Counted from the first letter of the stretch, positions 27,905-37,670 are shown. The stretch is 64,000 bases of DNA from Microvirga ossetica (GCF_002741015.1 NZ_CP016616.1:789501-853500), one strand, 5' to 3'. The notes: generated by a model not told the origin, from the letters alone. A program made the numbers and translations.

Positions 27905-28879
27905 CTAGAACCAACCTCGCCATTTGAACCAGATCAGGGGAATGATGGCACTGACAAGGATCAGGGCCAACCCGAACGGATAGCCCCAAGCCCAGTCGAG
28001 TTCCGGCATGAACTTGAAGTTCATGCCATAGAGGCCGGCAATCAGCGTCGGCGGGATCCCCACCACCGAGGCAATGGTCAGCACCTTGAACAGATTATTC
28101 TGCTCGATCGTGATGTAGCCCAGCACGGCATCAAGCAGGAATTGCACCTTGCCCGAGAGATGCGCCTCGTACTCGTTCAGCGAGGTCACATCCTTCAACA
28201 CCGCCCTGAGCCGCACCCGGAACTCCGGCGTGATCCAACCCTCACCGATATCGCGAGCAAACGACGCGATCCGGCCCACTCCGAGCAGCACATCCCGTGC
28301 CTGCGAGACCCTCTCGCCAATCGCCCCGACGGCGCTCAAGGTCATCCGCAGAGCATCGGTCGAGCGGACCGTATGGCTCCGGTGGGAGGGGTTGCCGCGA
28401 AACACCTTGCGGGAGATCTGGTCGAGTTCGCCGCGCAGGCCTTCCAGCACGTCCGCTCCTCGGTCGACGATGGCCTCGAGCAACGCGGTGAACACCCCAA
28501 CGTTCGTGGCCAGGGATGGATCATGATGGATCTGCTCCGCAACCTGGTCGAACGTGGAGAGTTTGACGAACCGAACCGTCACCAGCACGGTCGGCGACAG
28601 AATGAATCCGACTGGCGACAGGAAAGCCTCAGGTGTGTCGCTGCGGCCAAGGATAGGCGTGCTGAGATAGATCACGCCACGGTTCACCTGCAAGCGGCTT
28701 GAGGCTTCGATCTCACTCAGGGCTTCTATGGTGGGCACCTGGATGTGGGTCCGGCTCTCGACGAAGACCTTCTCTTCGTCTGTCGGATCGAAGAGGTCGA
28801 TCCAGATCACCTCGCTGGGTAGCTCCAGCGAGGCGCTCTCGCGCACAGACCCGGCCTCATCACGGTAGATCGTCAGCAT
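27905..28879 (-). CDS. corA: CorA-family magnesium/cobalt transporter
   Basis: A 324-residue protein: a large cytoplasmic N-terminal funnel domain, a long helix, then two C-terminal membrane segments. The signature YGMNF is at about 284-288 between the two, followed by the usual acidic/aromatic loop MPELDWAWGYP. The basic tail (WFKWRGWF) is cytoplasmic. It forms a homopentameric divalent-cation channel. It stands as a single gene in the ion-transport block. ATG at 28879. Confidence 0.9.
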   Translation of the reverse strand: MLTIYRDEAGSVRESASLELPSEVIWIDLFDPTDEEKVFVESRTHIQVPTIEALSEIEASSRLQVNRGVIYLSTPILGRSDTPEAFLSPVGFILSPTVLVTVRFVKLSTFDQVAEQIHHDPSLATNVGVFTALLEAIVDRGADVLEGLRGELDQISRKVFRGNPSHRSHTVRSTDALRMTLSAVGAIGERVSQARDVLLGVGRIASFARDIGEGWITPEFRVRLRAVLKDVTSLNEYEAHLSGKVQFLLDAVLGYITIEQNNLFKVLTIASVVGIPPTLIAGLYGMNFKFMPELDWAWGYPFGLALILVSAIIPLIWFKWRGWF

Positions 28880-29007
28880 GTTTCCCAGCCCAGGCCGCCC
28901 ATCCCTTCACGACGTGATGTCGCTGATATAGGGCCGTATCCCCTTCGATCATACGGGCTGGTGCGCCGGGCGGAGTCTAGGGGCGGCCTGATCCGATCGG
29001 CTCTGGC

Positions 29008-29310
29008 TCAGTGTCCGGTCATGGCATGCGGGGCGGCCACGGGCTTCGACTCAGGTGAGCCGCGTTCCCGCAGGTAGATGCCCAACACCAGCAGCACGGC
29101 GGTAGACAGGAACTCGCTCTGCCAGTTCTGAAAACTCTCATACCAAAACTCCGGCTCCGCCAGCATCTCGGCCATGGTTTTCACCGGCTGATGATGCTGG
29201 AGCGCCTCCTCGTTCGAACGTCGGGTACTGCCCGCCAGATGGAACCAGAAAGACAAGGCGAACAGCGTCACGAGGGCCAGGCTGAGCGAGTGCGAATAGA
29301 GCCTCAACAA
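29008..29310 (-). CDS. DUF6766-family small membrane protein
   Basis: 100 residues with two membrane segments, at about 8-27 and 68-84, and the family core WYESFQNWQSEFLSTAVLLV followed by YLRERGSPESKPV. Function is unknown. It overlaps the start of the neighbouring paralogue by 7 bases, and a third, truncated copy is at 54664-54831. Confidence 0.7.
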   Translation of the reverse strand: MLRLYSHSLSLALVTLFALSFWFHLAGSTRRSNEEALQHHQPVKTMAEMLAEPEFWYESFQNWQSEFLSTAVLLVLGIYLRERGSPESKPVAAPHAMTGH

Positions 29311-29669
29311 CAGACCACCCCTGTGGACGGCCCCGGTACATCCGGTTCCCCACGCCGATGACGGGGTGGTTCGTCCTCGGGATTGGGCTCGTCGGGCTTC
29401 TTGGACTCGGGCGAGCCCTTCTGGAACAGGAACACGGTCAGCAGCACGTAAGCCGCCATCTGGAGGAACTCGCTCTCCCAGTTCTCAAAGGTCGCCGAGA
29501 TGAAGTGGCCGGCCGTCAGGTAGTCGATAAGACCGATCTCGGGAAGCTGATGAAGGCGGAGCTCCTCCACGTGGGCCCTCCAGCCTGTGAGCGCCTGGCC
29601 GAGGAAGGAGATCAGGAACAGGGCAAACAACGTGATCGACAGCCCATTATTCCGCAGGAACTGTCGCAT
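29304..29669 (-). CDS. DUF6766-family membrane protein
   Basis: 121 residues with two membrane segments (about 10-28 and 72-86) and the family pattern FLGQALTGW, FENWESEFLQMAAYVLL and FLFQKGSPESKKP. It is translated just before, and overlapping, a second member of the family. No known function; the two may form a heteromer. ATG at 29669. Confidence 0.72.
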   Translation of the reverse strand: MRQFLRNNGLSITLFALFLISFLGQALTGWRAHVEELRLHQLPEIGLIDYLTAGHFISATFENWESEFLQMAAYVLLTVFLFQKGSPESKKPDEPNPEDEPPRHRRGEPDVPGPSTGVVCC

Positions 29670-29872
29670 CCGCCTGGCCTCGCGTTTGTTGAACCTTACA
29701 GAGCAGAAACCCGGAATGGGAATTTTTAGGTTCCGGCTCCTGAGCTATGATGCAGCCATGGGGGCGCCCAAAGGGCAGACATTGCCTGGGGACAATTCCT
29801 CATGTCACAGGCTCCGGCCTTGTTCGACAGGTCTGCCTTCGGCACAGAAGCCAGCCGCAGTAGGGTGCCCTC

Positions 29873-30064
29873 ATGACGCCGCAACCCATCGCCACCGCTC
29901 CGCAGGAGGACGACCAACCCCTCCTCCTCTTCTGCCCCGATCAGGGCGGCTGGCACTCCGGCATCTGGTTCCGGGGCAAATGGCTGGCCTACATCGATAC
30001 CAGCGTTGTGCTGGATCCGTCCCATTGGCTTCCGGTCCCCGCCGATCCGCCAGGCGCAGGGTAA
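29873..30064 (+). CDS. Small hypothetical protein, DUF551-like
   Basis: 63 residues with the pattern PLLLFCPDQGGWHSGIWF, then GKWLAYIDTSVVLDPSHWLPVP, which resembles short DUF551-type proteins ending in THWLPLP. No signal peptide or membrane segment. ATG at 29873. Function unknown. Confidence 0.5.
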   Translation: MTPQPIATAPQEDDQPLLLFCPDQGGWHSGIWFRGKWLAYIDTSVVLDPSHWLPVPADPPGAG

Positions 30065-30203
30065 TCAGCTCCCTGTCGCCGCCACGGACGAGCCATCATC
30101 GACGCACCGGCCGCGCCCCGATCTGTCGGAACTGAAACCCTCCGCCATGCCGCTACGTTGAGCCGGGGGGAGCCTATTCCCTGCTGAAGAGGTGGGAGGG
30201 TTC

Positions 30204-32114
30204 ATGGCCGCGACAGGTATCAGCGAGCGGATGGGCGTCGGCCCTGCCGAGCACGGGCACGCGGCCCCGACCTCCTTCTGGGCCCTGACCCTCGGCTCCA
30301 TCGGCGTGGTGTACGGTGACATCGGCACCAGCCCGCTTTATGCCCTCAAGGAAAGCCTCGCGGCTGCTACCGGCCATGCCGGCGCCGGTTCCCTGACGCG
30401 CGAGATGGTGATCGGAGTGGTCTCCCTCATCCTGTGGGCCCTGATCATCATCGTCACCCTCAAGTACGTCGCCATCGTCCTGCGGGCCGACAACAACGGC
30501 GAGGGCGGCACCCTCTCGCTCGTGACACTCGCCCAGCGCGCCCTCGGCCACAGCACCGGCGCCACCATCGTCCTGGGCATGGTGGGCGCCTCCCTGTTCT
30601 ACGGCGACGCGATCATCACGCCGGCGATCTCGGTCCTCTCTGCGGTCGAGGGTCTCAAGCTGGTAACGCCCGCCTTCGATCCTTACGTCATACCGCTCAG
30701 CCTTGCCATCCTGATCGGCCTGTTTGCCGTGCAACGCCATGGGACAGCGAGCGTGGCCATGTTCTTCGGGCCGATCACCGCGTTCTGGTTCGCCATTATG
30801 GGGCTTGGCGGCCTCATGCACATCCTGGATGATCCCGGGATCATCAGCGCCATCAATCCAGTCCATGGCCTCAGCTTCCTGGTCAGCCATGGCACGGCTG
30901 GACTGTTCGCGCTCGGCGCGGTGTTCCTGTCCGTGACCGGAGCCGAGGCGCTCTATGCCGATCTCGGCCACTTCGGCCGCTCGCCGATCCGGACCGCCTG
31001 GCTCGGTTTCGTCCTGCCGGCGCTGGCCCTCAACTATCTCGGCCAAGGCGCCATGCTGCTGGCCCACCCCGAGCACCTGGAGAACCCGTTCTTCCTGCTC
31101 TATCCCTCGTGGGCGCTGCTGCCGATGGTGATCCTGGCAACCGTGGCGACCATCATCGCCAGCCAGGCGGTGATCACCGGCGCGTTCTCGATCTCACAGC
31201 AGGCGATGCAGTTGGGTGTCTTGCCCCGCTTCCGCGTCTTGCGTACCTCCGAGACCGAGAAGGGCCAGATCTACATCCCCTACATTAACTGGCTCCTGCT
31301 CGTGGCCGTCATCGTGCTCGTCGTGATGTTTGAAACATCGAGCGCCTTGGCGGCTGCCTACGGCATCGCCGTGACCGGCGACATGGTAATCACCACCTGC
31401 CTGCTGTTCGTCGTGGCGTGGAAGTTCTGGCGCTGGTCGCCAGTGGTCACGGCGCTGGTGCTGGCACCGTTCTTCGTCATTGAGCTCATCTTCCTGGGGG
31501 CGAACGCGCTCAAGATCCCGCAAGGCGGCTGGTTCCCCTTGATGACCGGCGCGGTCCTTTTCACCCTGATGTGGGTATGGCGCAAGGGCTCGCGTCTGCT
31601 GGCCGAGATCTCGCATCAGGGCCGCCCGCCGCTGCCCGAGTTCATCCGGACTGCTGAGAGCAGCCCGGTGCCGCGCGTACCGGGCACGGCCATGTTCCTG
31701 ACGGGGAACGCCCAGGATGTGCCGGCCGCCCTGCTGCACAATCTGAAGCACAACAAGGTGCTGCACGACCAGAACGTCATCCTGACGGTCGTGACCGAGG
31801 AGGTGCCACACCTCCCAGAAGAGGGTCGCGTCACTACGGAGAAGCTTTCGAATCGATTCTCGCGGGTGATCGTAAGATTCGGCTTCATGGAGAGCCCGAA
31901 CCTACCCAGGGCGCTGCGGGAGGCCGGCTTCGACTTGGAGAATGTGTCGTTCTTCCTGTCGCGACGGGCCTTGCAGCCATCGCGTCAGTCGGGCTTGCCA
32001 CTGTGGCAGGACAACATCTTCATTCCGCTGGCTCGGTCCGCAAGCGACGCTTCGGATCACTTCTGCATCCCGGAGGATCGGGCGGTCGAGGTCGGGGAAC
32101 GGATCACCATCTGA
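30204..32114 (+). CDS. kup: Second potassium uptake protein Kup
   Basis: A 636-residue KUP-family potassium-proton symporter clearly paralogous to the one at 16969: the same [20 protein letters not shown] start region and a similar C-terminal domain ending in a VEVGERITI-type tail. I chose ATG 30204 because GGAGGG lies immediately upstream; GTG 30192 is an alternative. It has no copy of the kdp-like element upstream, so the two paralogues are probably regulated differently. Confidence 0.9.
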   Translation: MAATGISERMGVGPAEHGHAAPTSFWALTLGSIGVVYGDIGTSPLYALKESLAAATGHAGAGSLTREMVIGVVSLILWALIIIVTLKYVAIVLRADNNGEGGTLSLVTLAQRALGHSTGATIVLGMVGASLFYGDAIITPAISVLSAVEGLKLVTPAFDPYVIPLSLAILIGLFAVQRHGTASVAMFFGPITAFWFAIMGLGGLMHILDDPGIISAINPVHGLSFLVSHGTAGLFALGAVFLSVTGAEALYADLGHFGRSPIRTAWLGFVLPALALNYLGQGAMLLAHPEHLENPFFLLYPSWALLPMVILATVATIIASQAVITGAFSISQQAMQLGVLPRFRVLRTSETEKGQIYIPYINWLLLVAVIVLVVMFETSSALAAAYGIAVTGDMVITTCLLFVVAWKFWRWSPVVTALVLAPFFVIELIFLGANALKIPQGGWFPLMTGAVLFTLMWVWRKGSRLLAEISHQGRPPLPEFIRTAESSPVPRVPGTAMFLTGNAQDVPAALLHNLKHNKVLHDQNVILTVVTEEVPHLPEEGRVTTEKLSNRFSRVIVRFGFMESPNLPRALREAGFDLENVSFFLSRRALQPSRQSGLPLWQDNIFIPLARSASDASDHFCIPEDRAVEVGERITI

Positions 32115-32136
32115 GACGCACACGGCGAGCCGCCCG

Positions 32137-32427
32137 TCACCAGAGCATGAGCGAGAGAATCAAGCATAGGAACGAGAGGGCGGCGGCCGCCAGTCCGATC
32201 CGATGCCAGTACCTGAAGTCCCAGTGTCTCAGGTAGGGCATGTCACCCGTCTCCGGCGTGAGTGGCTGCTTCAGGGCGTCCTTGAAATCGCGCCACGAGC
32301 GCCGGGCGATCATCGCGGCAACGACGGACAAGCCACCAAAAAGGATTGCGCCGTCCCACGCCAGGTTCACGAAACCATCCCTGCCACGTTGCAGTCCTAT
32401 GGTCCCAAACTGTTTGAGCTCTGTCAA
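32137..32427 (-). CDS. Small hypothetical membrane protein
   Basis: 96 residues with two membrane segments, around 26-42 and 78-95, separated by a charged loop containing RRSWRDFKDALKQPLTP. It is convergent with the second kup gene. No family recognised. ATG at 32427. Confidence 0.5.
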   Translation of the reverse strand: MTELKQFGTIGLQRGRDGFVNLAWDGAILFGGLSVVAAMIARRSWRDFKDALKQPLTPETGDMPYLRHWDFRYWHRIGLAAAALSFLCLILSLMLW

Positions 32428-32564
32428 AGGTAACGCGATCGGGGCTCAATCCCCGTAATCTTCAAGGCGAGCTTCGTCATCGTCGCCGCACTTACGAATT
32501 TACCCCGTGCGCGGATCGTTGATCGACCTTGCAGTAGAACCAGCATCGAAGGTCTGAAACGGGT

Positions 32565-33331
32565 GTGCGCCGTGACAAGGCGGCGTTTTCCAGTGGGTGC
32601 AAGTCCCACCCGGCCACCGCTCCAGCCGGAAGCAACCGGAGCAGTCATGGAGTAACGAAATGGCTGAAGCCTTCGGATAGCGGGTCACGCATTGGTGACC
32701 GCGCGAGTGTGCAGGCCGTAACGTGAGTGAACGCTGAGCAAGCCTCGAAAAGGACGATGTGCAGGCCGACCCGACAACCCTTTCGGGGAAGGCTGATACG
32801 GCTGGGTGAATGAGCAAAGAGTACGCCCAGGCGCTGCACCGGGGTAGTGGCGGCAGCATGGACACAAGGAAAGCGCACGCAACACGGGAAGCCCCAGGAC
32901 GTGGTCAGGGATGACCAACCGGAGGCCCGCGAGGGACAGACCGGGCGCCCTGGGGTGGCGGAGAGGCTCGTAGGACCTTGGAAGCCGGGTAATGCCGGTG
33001 GAGGAAAGGGGCCTCAGTTCAAGACAGACGCACGACGTGGTGAGGGATCTGGAGATTGGGCAACCTATCAACTCCGAAGAGTGTTCAGAAACTGCAGATG
33101 GCGTTGCACGCGAAAGCGAAGGCAGAAGCCGGTTATCGCTTCTACGCCCTGTACGACAAGATCAGCCGCGAGGACATTCTGGCGCATGCCTATGCCCAGT
33201 GCCGCTCCAATAAGGGCGCACCGGGTGGCGACGGTCAGGACTTTGCGGACATCGAGGCGTATGGGGTCGAGCGGTGGCTGGGTGAACTGGCGCTGGCGCT
33301 CAGGCAGGAGACTTACCGACCGGACCCGACC
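32565..33331 (+). ncRNA. Group II intron remnant (5' portion)
   Basis: From a GTGCGCC 5' boundary the DNA resembles domain I and neighbouring domains of a bacterial group II intron, including GTGGGTGCAAGTCCCAC, a GTAACGTGAGTGAACGCTGA stretch and the CCGGGTAATGCCGGTGGAGG region just before the intron-encoded reverse transcriptase. The rest of the reverse transcriptase, domain V and the 3' splice site are missing. The intron is therefore truncated and cannot splice. The 5' end is set by the GUGCG consensus and is approximate. Confidence 0.6.
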
Positions 33332-33925
33332 CTGTCTGATGTGTTGATCCGGACAAGCACACGCTGGCGCCGCGTCACCATGCCGGGCTGGTATGGTGAA
33401 GGAGACCGCATGGTTGAGTTCTGCTCGGCCACGGCCGTGTGGCGCCATAGCGGAAAACCCATCGTTCCCATCCGCTGGGTGCTGCTGCGCGATCCCCTCG
33501 GCCGCTTCTCGCCGCAGGCCCTGCTGTGCACCGATCCCACGCGCGATCCCGTGCAGATTATCCGCTGGTTCATTTTGCGGTGGCAGGTCGAGGTCACCTT
33601 CCAGGAGGCGCGCGCGCATCTGGGTGTGGAGACCCAGCGGCAATGGTCGGATCATGCTGTGGCTCGCACCACGCCCTGCCTGTTCGGGCTGTTCTCGATC
33701 GTGACCCTGCTGGCAGGCCAACTCGGGCAACGCGCCCGCACGGCTGTTTCGATCGACAGTTGGTACCGCAAGTCTCATCCGACGTTTGCGGATACTCTCG
33801 CGGCCGTGCGGCAGCAGATCTGGCGTGAAACGGGTTTACTCACATCCCGGTATCGGCACAAAACGCCAAAACCCTCACGGGCGCTTCAGCGATGCTTAGT
33901 TTACGCACTCTGCCACGCCGCTTGA
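33056..33925 (+). pseudogene. Chimera: group II intron reverse transcriptase N-terminus fused in frame to a transposase C-terminus
   Basis: Residues 1-91 are the start of an LtrA-type intron-encoded protein (KAEAGYRFYALYDKISRED, CRSNKGAPGGDGQDF, ETYRPDP). From about residue 92 (near 33331) the frame is the C-terminal half of a DDE transposase of the IS701/IS4 type, with WVLLRDPLGRF, WFILRWQVEVTFQEARAHLG (containing the catalytic Glu) and a normal end. Neither half is complete: the reverse-transcriptase palm motif YADD and the first transposase Asp residues are lost. A deletion or insertion joined the two by chance in frame. Confidence 0.65.
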
Positions 33926-33957
33926 TTGGCTAAACTCGAACTGAGGCGTCTGCGAAC

Positions 33958-33984
33958 AAGCCCAGCGGACAGTCCGCTGGGCTT
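33958..33984. terminator. Strong hairpin, 12-bp perfect stem
   Basis: AAGCCCAGCGGA at 33958-33969 pairs perfectly with TCCGCTGGGCTT at 33973-33984 over the loop CAG. The downstream CCCCTT is only weakly U-rich. It is probably a terminator, placed after the transposase tail; it may act in either direction. Confidence 0.5.
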
Positions 33985-34177
33985 CCCCTTGGAGTGGAGG
34001 GCCGCCGAGATCGCAGCAGGGCAAGCGCTCGAGGTGGTGGCACAGGCGAAGCGGCGTTGGAGATACCGGGATCTCTATGTCGGTGCGATTTAGAGAAGTC
34101 ACAAATTCTCACCGATAGAGATGTCACGCCCGTTGTGATTCGCAGAAGCCCCTTTATGGAATTAGCAGATCCAAATG

Positions 34178-35329
34178 TCAGCGGCGGCTGAATTCGAGGC
34201 AGAGGGCTGTTCCTTGCGATGACGACCAGTCCAGCCTGGCGTCGAGCTGGCGTGCGAACGCCTCGATCAGCTTCATTCCAGTGCCGGAGCCGGGCCGTGC
34301 CGGACGTGGTCCGGCGGGCAGCCCCTTGCCATTGTCGGACATGCGAACGCGGATTCCGTTGTCCTCCAGCACCTCGACCCTCACGGAAATGACACCTCCC
34401 TGCCCGCTCTGGCCATCGAAGGCATATTTCAGGCTGTTGGTGACGAACTCGTTCAGGATGAGACCGAGCGGCACCGCAATCTCAGGGGCGAGGTCCACCT
34501 CCTCGATGGCAAACTCCAGCCGCACCTTGCCGAACTGGCCTTCGTCCAGATGGCACAGGCTCTCGACAAGCTGCATCACATACGGACGCAGTCGGAGAAG
34601 ATCGGTCGTGCCGGCGACATAAAGCAGCTCGTTGACCAGGCGAAGCACCTCGATCCGTTCGCCGACCGTGGTCAATTCCCGACGTGCCTCTTCCGAAGTG
34701 ACGTCCCTGGCACGCATTCTCACGAGGCTGGTGACGATGCTGATATGGTTCTTGACCCGATGTTGCAGCTCCTTGAGCAGATGCTGGTTGGCTTCAAGGG
34801 CTTCCTTCAGGCTATAGGCCTTGTGCAATCGGTCAATCACCGGCCCCAGGATCGTGGCGTAGGTTCGCAGGAACGCGATGTCCTCCTCCCCGAACTCGCG
34901 CGGTTCGCGGCTGTCCACCTGGAGCAGTCCGTAGGGCTTTCCGCCGGGCAGGAAGATCGGCACGTTGACGATGGCAACGGCCCCGTGTTCCTTCAGGAAG
35001 GCCGGCAACTCGAAGCGGTCTTCCTTGTCGATGTCGTTCGTGACGACCGGCTTGGCAACCTTGATCGAGTAGGTCTCGGAGGACCGCTCGTTCATGGGCA
35101 AGTGCACTTTTCCGACATATCCCGGCTTCCAGCCGACCCCTGCCCGCATGAACACGGACCTTCCATTCTGCTCGATTTCCAGAACTTTCGCGAGATCCGT
35201 CCCAAGGGCATCGCCAACAAGGCGGCAGGCTTCCGTCAAAATCTCGTCGAGATCCTCGTTGCGCAGGGCGAACTCACCGAAGTCGGCGAGCACCTTCTGC
35301 CGCTTAATTATCTGTTCGCGATCTGGCAT
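34178..35329 (-). CDS. GAF-domain sensor histidine kinase, HisKA_2 type
   Basis: A 383-residue soluble kinase. A GAF sensory domain spans about 15-165. The HisKA_2 dimerisation domain has the phospho-acceptor His190 in ELQHRVKNH, and the ATPase domain has NEFVTNSLKYAF and DNGKGLP. HWE/HisKA_2 kinases without a membrane anchor are common in the general stress and light responses of this order, where they act on PhyR-type or single-domain regulators. An EcfG-type promoter lies upstream at 35360-35385, and a single-domain response regulator is divergent at 35640. Confidence 0.85.
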   Translation of the reverse strand: MPDREQIIKRQKVLADFGEFALRNEDLDEILTEACRLVGDALGTDLAKVLEIEQNGRSVFMRAGVGWKPGYVGKVHLPMNERSSETYSIKVAKPVVTNDIDKEDRFELPAFLKEHGAVAIVNVPIFLPGGKPYGLLQVDSREPREFGEEDIAFLRTYATILGPVIDRLHKAYSLKEALEANQHLLKELQHRVKNHISIVTSLVRMRARDVTSEEARRELTTVGERIEVLRLVNELLYVAGTTDLLRLRPYVMQLVESLCHLDEGQFGKVRLEFAIEEVDLAPEIAVPLGLILNEFVTNSLKYAFDGQSGQGGVISVRVEVLEDNGIRVRMSDNGKGLPAGPRPARPGSGTGMKLIEAFARQLDARLDWSSSQGTALCLEFSRR

Positions 35330-35359
35330 GGTGCCCTTCTTGACTAAGACCTGCGATTT

Positions 35360-35385
35360 AACTTTGCCGTATAGAGGTATGTTCC
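35360..35385 (-). promoter_or_regulatory. Putative EcfG (general stress sigma) promoter
   Basis: On the minus strand, GGAAC, a 17-base spacer and AGTT. The consensus for alphaproteobacterial EcfG sigma factors is GGAAC-n16/17-CGTT, so one base differs. It lies about 30 bases upstream of the GAF histidine kinase start. Confidence 0.5.
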
Positions 35386-35639
35386 GAGGACCTGCGTTAA
35401 GCCAGGATGTAATCAGACCAGAAGACTGGCGTTTTATCCCGCTCTCATTGCTACAAGCCTTTCAACCCGAGTGGGAACACGGCGCAGATAATGGTGTCCT
35501 GGCGCTGTATCCTTTCTGAGTTTGAGGCTATACAGTGTTTTCAGTCGCCGGATTCTCCCGGCAGGCTTTGGCATGACGCCACACAGCCCGAGCGCCCCAG
35601 CACTCTTGACTGAGTGCAGAGAGAAAATGGGCGCATTTC

Positions 35640-36167
35640 ATGAACACCACCGAGAACAGGCCTCCCGTCATCCTCGTCGTTGAGGATGAAACATTGCTAC
35701 GAATGCTTGCAGGGGACATCCTGACCGACGACGCGGGCTACAGGGTCATTGAAGCTGTCAACGCGGACGAGGCCCTGATCATGCTCGAAAGCCGGCACGA
35801 CGTGCGCCTGGTCTTCACGGATGTCAACATGCCGGGGTCGCTGAACGGCTTTGCGCTGGCTCGCATCGTGGACATGCGGTTCCCGGGGATCAAGGTCATT
35901 GTCACATCAGGACTGGCCCGGCCCGGTGTGGGAGACCTCCCGAAGGGCAAGCGATTCCTGCCCAAGCCCTATGCGCCTTCTGCTCTGATCACCATGGTGC
36001 AGGAGATGCTAGGCGAGACGGCAAAGCCTGCCATGGTCCCGCTCGATACGGTCACGGTTGAGCAAGGTTCTCCGGTTCTCCCGACGGCCATAAAGATCAG
36101 ACGGATGCACAGCGGCATTGGTGCTGTGGGCGGCCTCGCACAGCCCCTCCCCGGGCCGGAAGAATAA
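35640..36167 (+). CDS. Single-domain response regulator
   Basis: 175 residues: a receiver domain (about 9-128) with acidic pocket VVEDE, phospho-acceptor Asp61 in FTDVNMPG and the conserved Lys in FLPKPYAP, followed by about 45 residues without a known output domain. It probably works in a phosphorelay with the divergent HisKA_2 kinase at 34178. ATG at 35640. Confidence 0.85.
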   Translation: MNTTENRPPVILVVEDETLLRMLAGDILTDDAGYRVIEAVNADEALIMLESRHDVRLVFTDVNMPGSLNGFALARIVDMRFPGIKVIVTSGLARPGVGDLPKGKRFLPKPYAPSALITMVQEMLGETAKPAMVPLDTVTVEQGSPVLPTAIKIRRMHSGIGAVGGLAQPLPGPEE

Positions 36168-36221
36168 ACCTTTGTCGGTGCGGATTCCCGAACAGGAAAG
36201 TGAAGATTAGCGCGATCAGGC

Positions 36222-36462
36222 TCAATGGGCGAGGCGCTGGCCGATCCAGTCCTGGGCTGCGTCCAGCGTGGCAAAAGGTGGGGTGGTTGGGACCATCCAG
36301 CCGACCATAGCCTGCTTTCAGATACAAGTGACCTAATATGCTGTCATGCCGCTGGCCAAGGTGGGTCAGTACCGCCACCAGCCGTTGCTTGCCATCGAGG
36401 ACCAGCATGCCCTCTTCATCGCTGCCAGTGGCAACACGCATGGGCTGAAGGGTGAAGGTCAT
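36222..36462 (-). pseudogene. Frameshifted small conserved protein
   Basis: The minus-strand frame starts MTFTLQPMRVATGSDEEGML and runs to NHPTF. There a TTTT run (36275 region) shifts the frame. In the next frame it continues ATLDAAQDWIGQRLAH and stops at 36222. Removing one T gives a complete protein of about 79 residues, a type I have seen as a conserved hypothetical in this order. Either a pseudogene or a homopolymer error in the assembly. Confidence 0.5.
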
Positions 36463-36978
36463 GCGGCAGTCTGATTGCTCTCAAGGTGCAGGTAGCGCGG
36501 GGTGAACGCGCCCACTTCCTTCGACTTGTCCGATTCAGGAACGGTCAGCCGGTCGCCGCTCAACTCGATCAGACCGTCAGCCCGCATCTGCTGGAGAACC
36601 CGGTTGACGTGCACCGGCGTGATACCCATTGCATCCGCGAACTCGCCTTGGATGATGGGCAGGGCACAGCTATAGTCCTCTGCCAGACCAACGGCTCTGA
36701 GGCGCACCAGCACCCCGCACAGCACATGCGCTATGCGCTGGTAGGCTTCGCGGCGTCCGATATTCATCACTCGTTCCGGAAAGATCGATGCATCCATCGA
36801 TGAGGGTCTCGCGCCAGAAGGCTGCGGCGAGGCGTGGATGGCGCTCGCAGAGGTCGTGCAGGTCCTCATGGGTAATGAACCCCACCCGGCATTGGGTGAG
36901 GGTACTGACGCTGCTGTCCAGCACCTTCAGGTGCAGACCTGTTTGTGGCACCAGGTTGAAAGTCATCTTACATTGCAC
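36459..36978 (-). pseudogene. Broken Crp/Fnr-family regulator
   Basis: Similarity to the intact regulator at 37671-38411 runs through two frames. FNLVPQTGLHLKVLD to AAAFWRETLIDG is the middle of the cyclic-nucleotide-binding fold. Then, in another frame, SIFPERVMNIGRREAYQRIA runs to the helix-turn-helix GITPVHVNRVLQQMRADGL and the normal end. The shift is at a small duplication near 36790 (GATG repeated). About 80 N-terminal residues are also missing. Confidence 0.65.
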
Positions 36979-37013
36979 AAGGGCAGGATTCTACTGGACC
37001 GGGCCGCACTCAG

Positions 37014-37199
37014 TCAGAGTTTGGTGTTGCCACATGCCAGGGATTTTTCGCGGTTGTCACAAGGCTCAAGGTAGAGTTTGCCGCAGAAGCGGCACTCTTT
37101 GAGTTCAGCTCGGGCTTCGGCAGGTCTCACCTTGTGAGCCGCCGCTCTGGCGGCAATCCCATCAAGGATAGCCTGAGCGGCATCGTTTGGTTTCTTCAT
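37014..37199 (-). CDS. Small hypothetical protein with CxxC motif
   Basis: 61 residues from ATG 37199: MKKPNDAAQAILDGIAARAA, a charged helix, then ECRFCGKLYLEPCDNREKSL with CxxC and two further Cys, which could bind a metal. The helical first half suggests a regulator-like or adaptor peptide. Not recognised. An alternative start lies 15 bases upstream. Confidence 0.4.
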   Translation of the reverse strand: MKKPNDAAQAILDGIAARAAAHKVRPAEARAELKECRFCGKLYLEPCDNREKSLACGNTKL

Positions 37200-37317
37200 G
37201 GGTTCGTCCTCCAACCGCGAGAGGCCCGCGGGCTACAAGTCAGAAGGTCACCCGCTGCCGCCGCGCAGGGATGCTGGAAAACCGGCTCCGTGGCACGCAG
37301 GCCGCTCTTGGTGCAGC

Positions 37318-37437
37318 CTAGGCCGCCAAGGTGCTCTGGGCCTCGACGCGGGCCGCCTCGACCCCCATCGCATTCGATCCCGTGTGATCCTCCGAGGGCG
37401 TCTCGCTGTCATGCGAGTCAAAGAAGCAGCGAGGCAT
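37318..37437 (-). pseudogene. Truncated DUF6894 protein
   Basis: Begins MPRCFFDSHDSETPSEDHTG and GVEAARVEAQSTLAA, matching the start of DUF6894 proteins (MPRYFF.. and the E-AR-EA helix), then hits a stop at residue 40, about half the usual 75-90 residues. It carries one of the four conserved two-hairpin leaders. Confidence 0.5.
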
Positions 37438-37511
37438 GGGGTGCTCCTTTGCCTAAAGGCGGGAGCACTCGCATCTCTCAGTCGGCAACAGCCTGAACGC
37501 TTGGCTGCCGA
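37438..37511 (-). promoter_or_regulatory. Two-hairpin 5' leader, copy A
   Basis: On the minus strand: hairpin 1 TCGGCA/TGCCGA, linker CTGAGAGA, then hairpin 2 GTGCTCC/GGAGCAC with inner GCCT/AGGC. The right arm of hairpin 2 is the ribosome-binding site, a few bases before the ATG at 37437, so folding would block translation. Confidence 0.6.
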
Positions 37512-37670
37512 TGACCTTTATGTAGGCTCTTCATCCCTAATTGCGAGCGGGGCCATGGATGACCACACAGCGCCATGGTCGCGGAAGGCCTTCATGGACG
37601 GGTCGCAATGCGGCCTGGCCAAGCGTCGTCGAGATGACCCGCGTGTTTCCGGTGAACCCCTTGATCCCGA

